A stretch of 64,000 bases of DNA from positions 62,001-126,000 of the forward strand of contig BCKK01000007.1 in NCBI GenBank assembly GCA_001600615.1. The letters run 5' to 3'. The position numbers and the translations under genes are program-made. Positions 54,893 to 64,000 of the stretch are shown one piece after another; within the stretch, counting starts at the first letter, position 1, and each line of letters begins with the position of its first letter. Under the pieces are notes generated by a model, which was not told where the DNA came from, ran no database searches, and saw only the letters and a list, made by a program, of their open reading frames with translations. The stretch is from Dioszegia crocea (Eukaryota; Basidiomycota; Tremellomycetes; Tremellales; Bulleribasidiaceae).

Positions 54893-57800
54893 ATGCCCCC
54901 TCTCGTACCAAATTCCTCAGCTGGGCCATCAGCCCCAGCACAGCGGTCGTCTTCATCCACGTCTCTGGGAATAGGCCAGGCGAAGAAGGAAGCGCCCATG
55001 CAACGGCTGGGAAATTATCACCTCGGCAGAGAAATTGGGCGAGGGAGCTTTGCGACTGTTCATAAGGCATATAGAAGCGTGAGTCCTACTGTCGCTGCGG
55101 TTCCAATTGTTGCTAGGAGTATGCTGATCAATCCCTCCCCACAATGCCGATATTCCCACATATTTGATCACATTATTCACTCCCTGTCTCTTTATCACTC
55201 GTCACCGACGGTCTACCAAGCAGAAGACGCAAGAGGTCGTCGCTATCAAAGCCGTTAGTCGGCAGAAGCTTACTGCCAAACTGCTAGAGAATCTCGAAAG
55301 CGAGATCAATATATTGAAGGCGATCAACCACAGGAATATCGTCGGATTGGAGGATTGCTTCGTAAGTTGCTGCTCTCGGCTCCGGCCCTCTCTATCATGC
55401 TTTGATCTGGCCTTCCTCCTCACTTTTCGGTATCCCGCAGCAAGGCGTCACAGAGCTTAGTCTATTATTCACATCTGAGATGACCTCGGCTGACATCATC
55501 AGAAAACCGACACTCACATTTACTTAGTGATGGAGTACTGTACCGGCTCCGACCTCTCCTTCTACATCAAGAACAGGGGCAAACTACCGTCTCTCGATTT
55601 CGTCCCTCGTCCCGGCATGTTCCCCGGTCTGGGTTCTCACCCGGTAGACGATTCTGGCAAGATGTACTGGCCTCATCCAGCCACTGGCGGTCTAGATGAG
55701 CGGGTCACACGGTGTCTACTGGGGCAGCTTGGTGAGTCCACTCTGCAGTCTGGATGGCTGGATCGATATTGGATATGTCTGATGTTGCAGCGCAAGCTTT
55801 GAAGTTTCTCAGATCACAGGATCTGATACATCGAGATATCAAACCTCAGGTAAGTCAGGCTATATGTTGATTGTCTGATGAAGCTGACAATGGCAGAATT
55901 TGTTGATGCAGCCTCCTACCGCCGCCGAGATTGCTGAAGGTCATCCACTCGGAATTCCAGTACTCAAAGTCGCCGACTTCGGATTCGCGCGGATACTACC
56001 CGCCGCAGCCATGGCCGAGACTCTATGCGGATCTCCGTAAGTTTGATCTTAAGTTGACTTGGCCCGATGCGGTCTAAGCTGATATTCCAGACTATACATG
56101 GCCCCCGAGATTCTGCGATATGAGAAATACGACGCCAAGGCCGATCTCTGGTCGGTCGGCGCTGTGCTATTCGAAATGTGCATCGGTCGACCGCCTTTCC
56201 GCGCCAATAACCACGTTGAGCTTTTACGGCGGATCGAGAAGGGAAATGATCGCATCAAATTCCCAGACGAATCTCAACCCGATCCCGAAAGTAAAGAACC
56301 GCCTACACCTATAATTCCTCCTGGAGCGGATATCAAGGCGTTGATACGATCATTGCTTAAGCGGAAACCGGCCGAGAGGCTAGGGTTCCCAGATTTCTTC
56401 CAGAGTGGAGTATGGGATGGATTCCTCTCTGAGAGCGTCAGCAGTGAAGGGGAGAGCAGCCTCAGTCCGGATGTCATGAGTGTCGAAGGTAGCGAAGCAT
56501 TTGCGGCGAGTGCAAGTGAGAGGTTGAGGCGAAGTAGGGATATGAGGCGGAGTAGGGAAAGAGAGGCCGAGTGGAAGTTGAAGGAGGCTGTAGACAAGGA
56601 GAGGAATAGGTTTGGTGGGCCAGCAGAGCAAGAGGGTGAGAGAGGGAGAAGTGGAAGGGAGAGGGAAATGCCAACGGGTCAATGGGGAGGTCATCATGTC
56701 AGACAGCCTCACACTGCTGATCCGGCACTCAATCCGACTCCTGCTCCTGCGCCTTTACCGATCGCTACTCCTGCTCTTCCTCCCTCTCCCCCTCAAACAT
56801 CCACACTAGCATACGCTCCGTCGTCATCAACTGCAAGGCGCCCATCTCTAACATCAGCCCCCATTGAGCGGCCGCGAGAATCTACGCCCGATGCTATTTC
56901 ATCACCATTCCCCGATCCCATACCTCCACTCCGCCGTCCCTCTCACCCCCTGCCACCCGTCACTCGACGGAGTGAACCCAAGTACTACGTCAGCGATCCT
57001 GCTCCCAATCCCGAACCCCAACCACCCGCTCCGCCACCTCTCCGCCACGCGCCCGTCTCGCCGTCAATCGCCAATGCGCGTAAACTCTCTCTCCTCACGG
57101 GCACAGGCCCGACTTCCGGCCCAGATCCCACTCCACCTCCACCTGCACCAGCATACCCCCGAGCGAGGGTATCGGAGGGTTCACCCCTAGCTTCGACACC
57201 TCCCATCACGAGGAACAGTGCCGATGTGTACAGAGATGATAGTGCCTTGGAAGGGAGTGACTCAGTAGTCGGGAGGGAATATGTCATGGTGGAGAAGAAT
57301 ACTGTGGAGGTGAACGCGTTGGCAGACGGTATGTTGATGTCAGCTTCCAGCTCGCGAACTGAGAATGTCGAGCATGCCAGCTAACACTATAGCACTCGAT
57401 CAGGCATCGCGGACGAACCAAGCTCTGATTCGCCGACCTAGCACTCGGACCAGCGTCGTCTCTCGGCCCGTATCCGCCTTCAAACCATCCATCTCTACCC
57501 AGACACAAACGTCCGAACGGGCCCCATCCCACAATCCTACCTCCTACTCTCCTCCATTCGCAATGTCAACCACACCTCCTTTCGCCATGTCCGGACTACC
57601 ACCCGGCCAAGTGCGTCGACCATCCCTAACCTCCGGTCTGAGCCCCACGGCCGGTATCGGTGGCCCAAGCAGCTTATTACGGACCCCATCATCTGTACCA
57701 CAGATGACCGTCTTTCCCCCGGCAGCGATTGCAGGTTACTCCCCCGACAGCCTCTCGCATGGTCATGGTCGATACGGCGCCTCGCCCTCATCCCTCCAGG

Positions 57801-58925
57801 GCGGTGCGCTCGCTCGAGCCCTGGCGCACACTGCCGTCCGAATCATTGGACAAGGGGCCAATACGGCCGCTACTGCCATTGCCCGGGCAACAGCAAAGCG
57901 CCGCCCAACTATACACCGGACTGGAGAGATGGACGAGGAGGAAGAAGAATTGCTCAGGGCGGTAGAGGATGTGGCTCGGAAGGCGTTTGCACTGTTCGAG
58001 CTGGGAGACGCGAGGTTGGCAGTGTGGAACTCGCTAGTCCGGCGGGATACATCTGCCGCTGGTATGATGAAGGAATCGTCGGCGAATAACTCGCCATTCG
58101 CCAATGATATGCTACCGTCTAGACGGAAGAGCAGCTCATCATCTACCCATTCAGAATTGATCGTGCTACGTCAGCAAGAGTTGATGGCGGGCGAGGCGTG
58201 CGTGCTGTACTGTAAAGCTCTGGGATTTTTGGTCAAGGGGACCAATATGATTCAGCTGTATTGGGAGATTAGCGGTGGGGATGGCGGGAAGGCCGGTGTA
58301 GAGTTGAATGAGAGTAAGTCCAGCTGGTATCGATGGGCCTGAGGTGGCCTTGGAAGATGGGGCTTTGGAGGGACTTATGCTGATTACTCAGTGGTTCAAT
58401 GGCTCAGGGCTCGGTTCAATGAATGCTACGAGAAGGCGGATTGGGCGAAAGCGAGATGCGCGGAAGAATTACCGTTCATTGAGAAATTGCTACATGATAA
58501 GGCTAAAGAAACCGTACGTGTGACTGTCACTCCGTCTTGTTCCCTTGTTCCAATCTCTTTCGTATTGATTACTCTTCATATGCAAGGGCCAGCCGCTGAT
58601 TACATTACAGTCCCGTCATGCAGCACTAGCGGAGCTTCAGGGCGACTTGGCGACTGCTGAGGTCGGGTATGAGAATGCCATGTGGTTGCTCATGAGCTTG
58701 CTGGATGATGCGATGTATGACGTTGGGGGTATCAAGGAGGATGATCGAGTCAGCTTGGAGAAGGGTGAGCATCTCTTTCCTTGGCTATCTATGCGAAAAA
58801 GGGGGAAAACTTGATGAGGATATGGATATTTGCTAATGTCTATAGTCATAAACCCAATCCGAACTCGGCTCGAGGCGCTTAGGCGGAAGATGGTCGAGTC
58901 TCCGCTAGAGGGCGGCAAGACTTAA
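54893..58925 (+). CDS. ATG1: autophagy-initiating serine/threonine kinase Atg1
   Basis: The kinase of the Atg1/ULK1 complex that starts autophagosome formation. About nine exons join to roughly 1,000 residues. Kinase domain: [60 protein letters not shown], a basidiomycete-type insert rich in Gly/Pro, then [48 protein letters not shown] and [20 protein letters not shown]. All catalytic residues are present. A long Pro/Ser-rich linker follows. The C-terminal helical EAT-like domain runs [40 protein letters not shown], and [19 protein letters not shown] to the end [14 protein letters not shown]. Met at 54893 leads directly to a short disordered start. Confidence 0.95.
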
Positions 58926-59899
58926 ATGCGTATATGGCAAGAATGGCAGGAAGTGGAGTGAGGAGGGATATTGCGGTGGAAGTAGGGACGGAAAGGGCAA
59001 ACGATACACCGGCTCCATCCCCAACGACGCATTCCTACTCACCCTCGACATAAATTCACTACCCCCATCCCGATACTTCGGCCTCTGCCTTGCACATGTG
59101 CACACCCCAACTTCACAAAATCGGATGGGCCCTAATTGTTTACTATTTGATCCGGTTATTCGGATCGCTCTACACTTCGACTTGGCGGATTTTCACAACT
59201 TTTCACTTCGATCTATGACCTGTTCCCCATTTCACCTCCCCCTCCCACTCCCCCTCCACTCCACTCAATAGATCACCTAATACCGCTCTCGGACCACAGC
59301 CACTCACGGCATCATCTCGTCTACAACATCTGCCCACATCGGGCCTCGCTCATCTCAGGGTCTCTACCCTTCGTCGTCCCTCTACAACTCTCACATCGGT
59401 TCACTCAACACTACTCTTCTTCCCATGTCACACTACTATCACTTTTGGGTTCTATTTCATCACTCTACTCTCACCTCATTACTCCCTCATCGGACCGGAT
59501 ACATACCTACAGGATAGGCGCAGGAGGTCTTCGCATCGGGAGCCTCAGGGAAGTTCATGGGTATTGTACATTATTATCATTTTACTTAGCTGTACTTAAT
59601 CATCATCACCGTCATGCCGTTGTAGTCTACCTTGTACCAGATGTGAACTTTGGCCTCAGGCCTTCTATGCCTATTATGCGTCGCAGCCACGGGCGCCGAT
59701 GAGCCCACCTATGGATGGTCGTGGGATCCACCTGCGGTGCCGTAAGCGGTGTTTCGTCTTCGTTGACGTCGTTGCTTCGGACTGAAGATGAATCAGCGCC
59801 CAGTCAACCAATCCACCAGCCCGACGTCCATGGGTACTACAAGGCTGTATACATATTGCAGGCGCAGAAAGGAGATCACCAACTCCCATCTTGCACAAC
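58926..59899. other. intergenic region upstream of the MDR dehydrogenase
   Basis: About 970 bp. The middle (59215-59420) is strongly pyrimidine-rich, like promoter/leader DNA elsewhere in the window. The open frame at 59445-59702 has no protein-like features. Confidence 0.45.
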
Positions 59900-61126
59900 A
59901 TGACCGACTCAATCCCTTCCTCTCAGCGACAATGGAGACTGAAGGCGAAGACTGGGTACGATCAGCTCGTCTGCGAGTCAGCCTCGGTTGATAAGCCTAC
60001 TGGCACTCAGGTCCTAGTTGAGAGTAAGTCTCCTCCTCTGATACCAACACATACTTGGGTGCCCCGCTAATCATGCAGTGAAGGCCGCCTCGCTCAATTA
60101 TCGTGATACCGCCATCATTGTCGTACGTTCCCATCTGCGGTAGATTCTAGCAGGTATAGCTGGGAATTATCGCTGATTGTGTAGGACAAATACCCTGGCG
60201 AGAGTAAAGACAGCCTCATCCCCCTCTCTGACGGTGCCGGTATCGTATCCGCTATTGGCCCCGATGTCGTCCGCTTCAAAGTCGGTGATCGAGTCATGCC
60301 AAACTGCTTGCCAAACCTTATAGCTGGCGATCCATCTCCGACCACACGAGCAGGATCAATCGGGAATGTGGAGGATGGGGTATTGAGGGAGTACATGATC
60401 GTGCAGCAGGAGGCTTGGTGGCCATGCCTACCAACCTCGACTATGCCCAGGCGTCCACACTGCCCTGCGCTGCGTTGACGGCTTGGAATGCGCTCTTTGG
60501 GCTGGCTAGCAAGGCGCTTAGACCTGGAGATTGGGTGCTTTGTCAGGGTACGGGCGGGACCTCACTTTTTGCTGTCCAGGTGAATAGGCTGTTTGTTCTC
60601 TCCGCCCTGATGCTCATCTTGGGTTACGCTGACTGAGCAGTTCGCCAAAGCCGCTGGAGCGCGAATCGTCTGTACGACCTCTTCGGACGATAAGGGCAAA
60701 CTACTCCAGGAGAATTTCGGGGTCGATCACGTCGTCAACTACCGGACTGATCCAGAGTGGGGCGTGAGCGCGCGTAAATTCACAGGCGATGTCGGTTTCG
60801 ATCACGTTGTCGACGTCGGCGGATCGAGCACCCTCGGTCAATCTCTCAAGGCTTTGCGTCCGCAGGGCGTCATGTCCCTAATCGGGTTCTTGGGCGAGGG
60901 ACAGGGTCCAGCGTTGCTCGAGGTGTTGATGACCGGGGTCATTGTTCGAGGAATCGGAATCGGCAGCCGTCTGCAGTTCGAGGATATGGTGCGGTGTGTC
61001 GAGGCGAACAACATTGTGCCGAATGTTGATTCGGTCTTTGAGTTTGATGATGCCCATGCGGCGTATCATCATCTGGAGAAGCAGTCTTTCATTGGGAAGG
61101 TGGTCATCAAGATAGGTAAAGACTAG
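59900..61126 (+). pseudogene. MDR-family alcohol dehydrogenase-like gene with a one-base frameshift
   Basis: A medium-chain dehydrogenase/reductase, NAD(P)-dependent quinone or alcohol oxidoreductase type. Exons give [78 protein letters not shown], then, in a different frame, [92 protein letters not shown], and the end IGKVVIKIGKD. The frame changes at 60413-60416: GAG GCT TGG should read GAG GCT TTG, so one T seems to be missing. No intron can repair it. Either a sequencing error or a recent disabling mutation. The rest looks fully functional, including the nucleotide loop GTGGTS. Confidence 0.75.
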
Positions 61127-61676
61127 ACGGAGGTTATAGATGATGTAACTATTGAGCGCATTGGTCGTCATCGATAGACTCTGGACAATGTCTATCATCT
61201 ACTGACTTACTTCTGATGCATGACTATTTGCAGGTTACAACAGTCCCATTCTGCGGCTAACTTACTGTTGCTCGTCTGACGCCTGAGTCTTTCTAACTTG
61301 ACGTGTCATGACAACATCGACTATGTCCAGCACGTGCAAGACGTCGACTCGACGCTCGATCGGAGAACATGTACAAAGGATTTCAGTCATGTTACGCGTC
61401 AGAGCTGCCCATGCTTATGGGCATTGGACATCAAAGGGAGAAGACGACGGGCAGTGACATCGAATCTCTCACGCGTTACAAAGGCTCGTATCAACGGAGA
61501 GCGAGACCTGCGCCTGCAGACCGCCTCCCTCCTGCCTTACAAGTCCGGTAGGGATTCTCCCCATCGCTCCACCATCCGTCATTCTATCACCCTCTCTAAC
61601 ATCGAAAGTCATTAAGCCCAAACCATCATCTGCCAAGCCCCGTTACGATTCATACCGCGGGACACCGTCACACGCC
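61127..61676. other. intergenic region upstream of gene C
   Basis: 550 bp with no gene supported; promoter of C expected. Open frames here are short and lack structure. Confidence 0.45.
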
Positions 61677-62562
61677 ATGGCCGATTATTCCAACAGCAAC
61701 GACCCCTACGGTTACTACCAGCCGCCTCTGGGCACTGAATCCGATGGCAATGAGTTGTACGAGGTGGACCTTCCGGGCGCAGAGGGGGGCATGGGCATGA
61801 TGGAGTTTAATATCCATGGGAACCTGAGTCATCGCTCTTATCCTTCAGGCACGGAAGACACAATGCAAGGCGGTGTCCAAGGGTACAGTGAGTACCCGTC
61901 CGGAGCCGTCGGCCCCATCGACGCCGGTCCCGGTTCGTCATACTGCACGTCTACATTGAGACTGTATAGCTAGAAGCGGATAGCTGAATTTTACAGACGA
62001 CCAACGACTAGACGCTTTCAACACTGCCTTCGCGCCGAACCTCGAGCCGTACCAAAGCAATCACCCAGACCCAATCTCCATGTCTCATTTCGACGGCTAC
62101 ACGGGCGATGTTCCGCAAACAGGAGGCAGTGCTGTAGAGATGGTGTTCGACGATCGCTCGGCCAAGCGGGGCAAACAGCAAGGCATCCGGAATGCCAGAG
62201 CAAGGGATGTGGTTCTCAATCTGACCACCCGTTTCCAAGCTGTGAGAGAGGAACTCCGTCGCATCAACAACGACTCCTGGGCAGGCCAGCCACGGGAAGG
62301 GAACGACCCCCGATCGGTCTTCTGGAAGGTGAATGGATATTCTCCGCGTTCAGATGCCCGGGACACCATCACCAGCCTGGAAGCGATGTTGGCGATGGCA
62401 AAGGTCCACGTGGAAGCGGAAAGGCTACTCTCTCGCACACCGACTGAGTCAGTCTTCGTCATTGACGAAGATTCCACCCACACTGCCAAGACGAAGAGGC
62501 CCTACTGTCACGAAATCCCACGCGCCGAGCTCGACCTCACGAAGTATTCTGCGTACCCTTGA
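61677..62562 (+). CDS. hypothetical protein C (unrecognised family shared with A, B and D)
   Basis: Two exons (61677-61932 and 61997-62562), 273 residues. The N-terminal half is Gly/Ser/Tyr-rich and probably disordered (MADYSNSNDPYGYYQPPLGT). The second half has a basic helix (RNARARDVVLNLTTRFQAVR, EELRRINNDSWAG), the segment NDPRSVFWKVNGYSPRSD, a second helix (TSLEAMLAMAKVHVEAERLL), the strand ESVFVIDEDST and RAELDLTKYSAYP at the end. The helix-strand core and the AELD...SAYP end match protein A (AEVDANISLAP). No signal peptide. No known domain; function unknown. Confidence 0.7.
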
Positions 62563-62965
62563 GATCCTCCATATCGGCAGTCTATTTGCCGCTCGGAGGG
62601 GAGCGAGTGAAAGACGGAGTTTCACCTGACTGGCTGTGACGACTGGGAGAGCGATATTCGAGAACAGACTGGAGGCCGGAGCTTGGTTGAGGGCGTATGC
62701 GGGTCCTGAGCTTCTGAGAGTCTAGAGATGCATCTTATTGTGTATATTACAGGGTGTCTATCTATATCTTGACTACATCTGAGCTTACCATGTGGGTCAG
62801 GAGACTCACAGACTCCTGAGAGGAACGACTGAGGACAACACATTCCTTACCGGATATACATCGCAAGTGGATGGCGGATGTTGAATATCCGGGGCGGATA
62901 TAAATCCTCTATGCCGGTCCGATGTGATCCGGATACGTCCAGCTATATAAGCTTGCTTCCACTTC
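62563..62965. other. intergenic region upstream of the beta-glucuronidase
   Basis: About 400 bp. From 62848 to 62945 several copies of ATCCGG/CCGGAT occur, followed by the TATA box at 62944. No gene seen. Confidence 0.5.
62944..62951 (+). promoter_or_regulatory. TATA box of the beta-glucuronidase gene
   Basis: TATATAAG about 110 bp upstream of the splice-created start codon and 15 bp before the upstream ORF. Confidence 0.45.
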
Positions 62966-63037
62966 ATGTTCAGTATGACTAGCCTCCCTCAACTGGTCCA
63001 CTCCTTCGACTTCACACCAGAACCAGACTGGACGTAA
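62966..63037 (+). promoter_or_regulatory. upstream ORF in the beta-glucuronidase leader
   Basis: A 23-codon ORF plus stop (MFSMTSLPQLVHSFDFTPEP...) lies between the TATA box and the main start. It is out of frame with the enzyme. If translated it would reduce initiation at the main ATG. Confidence 0.45.
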
Positions 63038-63054
63038 AAGATCAGTGAAGCAAA

Positions 63055-64000
63055 AGTGAGCACCCCTCAAATTTCAAGCTGACGTCAGTGCTCAAACCCA
63101 TCGACTCCCTCACTCGCGAGATCAAATCCCTCGACGGACTCTGGCGCTTCGCACCCGACTCGGAATCCCTCTCTTCCCCCTGGACATCAGTCCTCCCTGG
63201 TGACCTCGAGTGTCCCGTCCCTGCATCATACAACGATCTCTTCCTCCTCCCTTCACTCCGTAACCATATCGGCAAAGTCTGGTATCAGCGCACAGTCCAC
63301 ATCCCGCGGGGATGGACTAACCAGCGTATCTTCATCCGTCTAGACGCTGCGACACACGAGGGTGTGGTCTATGTTGGAGACACTAAAGTCGTCACCCATG
63401 TCGGAGGCTACACACCATTCGAGGCTGATTTGACGGATCATGTCAAACCTGGTCAGGCGGTCCAAATCACCGTCGGTGTCGATAACGTCCTCACCAATGA
63501 GACTGTACCTCCTGGCGAGATGATCACGAATGACTTGGGGCAGAAGGAGCAGAAGTACTTCCACGACTTCTTCAATTATGCTGGTTTGGCGCGGTCGGTC
63601 CGGCTCTGCTGTGCGCCCAAGAATAGGGTGGAGGACATCACGGTTGTCACTGATGTGAAGTCGGGTGCTGGCGTGGTGAACTACAAGGTGGAGTTGAAGG
63701 GAGAGGGCAAGGTGGAGGTGGATCTGCTGGATAAGGAGGAGAAGGTGGTAGGGTCGGCGAAGGAGCTTGAGGGGGTCATCGAGGTGTCCAAGCCCAACCT
63801 CTGGCAGCCCGGCGCGGCATACCTGTATTCCCTTCGCATCCGCCTAGTGTCTGGCAAAGACATCGTCGACGAATACATCCTCCCTGTCGGTATTCGATCT
63901 ATCCGCGTCTCGGGCAAGAAATTCCTCATCAACGATAAACCCTTCCACTTCCGCGGGTTCGGTAAACACGAGGACACCCCAGTCAAGGGCAAGGGTCACG
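63055..64000 (+). CDS. beta-glucuronidase (GH2), partial at the right edge
   Basis: Hydrolyses beta-D-glucuronides. The start is split by the intron above: A (63055) plus TG (63089-63090), giving MLKPIDSLTREIKSLDGLWR, which fits the MLxPxxxxTREIKxLDGLW start of known GUS enzymes. Then NHIGKVWYQRTVHIPRGW, ATHEGVVYVGDTKVVTHVGG, YTPFEADLTDHVK, and QKYFHDFFNYAGLARSVRLC (GH2 sugar-binding domain). The immunoglobulin-like domain follows with KPNLWQPGAAYLYSLRIRL, and the catalytic barrel starts at LINDKPFHFRGFGKHEDTP. The catalytic Glu lies beyond the window. No signal peptide is seen, so it may act inside the cell. The 912 nt in view have no intron, unlike most neighbours. Confidence 0.9.
63056..63088 (+). 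other. 33-nt intron that creates the beta-glucuronidase start codon
   Basis: GTGAGCACCC...AAGCTGACGTCAG: donor, branch block and acceptor are all canonical, but the intron is only 33 nt long. The exon before it ends in A and the exon after begins TG CTC AAA CCC, so splicing makes ATG CTC AAA CCC. Confidence 0.55.

Noticed and set aside
62966..63090. Using the ATG at 62966 as the beta-glucuronidase start through the donor at 63034
   Set aside because: That join would put the enzyme in the wrong frame and lead to an early stop; only the 33-nt intron gives the expected N-terminus.
1..64000. tRNA, rRNA, CRISPR or transposon signatures
   Set aside because: I saw no B-box with a matching A-box and cloverleaf, no rRNA segment, no regularly spaced repeats, and no transposase, reverse-transcriptase or long terminal repeat. 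A covariance-model scan for tRNA was not possible.

Overview
The window is nuclear DNA of an intron-dense basidiomycete yeast or filamentous fungus, most likely a tremellomycete. Genes are 200-600 bp apart, most are cut by many short GT..AG introns (about 35-70 nt) with a CTGAC or CTGAT branch-point block just before the acceptor, and the conserved proteins (UGD1, EAF7, LSM1, PFD1, NACA, FRG1, SRP14, KIN17, ATG1) are ordinary fungal housekeeping genes. I saw no transposon, rRNA, CRISPR array or convincing tRNA. Exon joins were made by eye from splice motifs and protein continuity, so some exon ends may be a few bases off.

Layout. 1-5.7 kb: a weak minus-strand candidate, UDP-glucose dehydrogenase (+) and the NuA4 subunit EAF7 (+). 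6.1-10.8 kb: a 1,534-residue mostly disordered protein (-). 11.5-14.5 kb: a 2-oxoglutarate/Fe(II) oxygenase (-) head to head with prefoldin subunit 1 (+). 15.1-17.0 kb: a secreted GH128-type glucanase (-). 18.0-22.2 kb: three consecutive minus-strand genes (called D, A, B here) of a family I do not recognise; a fourth member (C) lies at 61.7 kb. 22.7-26.1 kb: a stand-alone GTPBP1/2 N-terminal module (-) divergent from LSM1 (+). 26.6-32.3 kb: a Zip3/RNF212-like RING protein (+), an acidic/basic hypothetical protein (-) with a probable GC-AG intron, and an NmrA-like protein (+). 32.8-33.8 kb: NAC alpha (-). 35.0-37.1 kb: a tandem pair of secreted cysteine-rich proteins. 37.8-41.1 kb: a Sec14-type lipid-transfer protein and a coiled-coil protein. 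41.3-48.3 kb: a second NmrA-like protein (-), gamma-glutamyl phosphate reductase (-) head to head with KIN17 (+), and FRG1 (-) head to head with SRP14 (+). 49.3-53.5 kb: a tandem triplet of intronless secreted proteins. 54.9-58.9 kb: ATG1 kinase. 59.9-61.1 kb: an MDR alcohol-dehydrogenase-like gene with an apparent one-base frameshift. 63.1 kb to the edge: a GH2 beta-glucuronidase, cut by the window end.

The most unusual material is threefold. First, the D-A-B/C family: divergent proteins sharing a basic helix, a second helix and a short strand motif, with no family I can name. Second, the two unrelated-looking secreted families (the pair at 35-37 kb and the triplet at 49-53 kb) carry the same pro-region, of the form LKQATRxxIVxRGxxPxRRQ, ending in a Kex2-type dibasic site followed by Gln. 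This suggests a shared maturation route and a glutamine-started mature chain. Third, the beta-glucuronidase start codon appears to be put together by splicing of a 33-nt intron.
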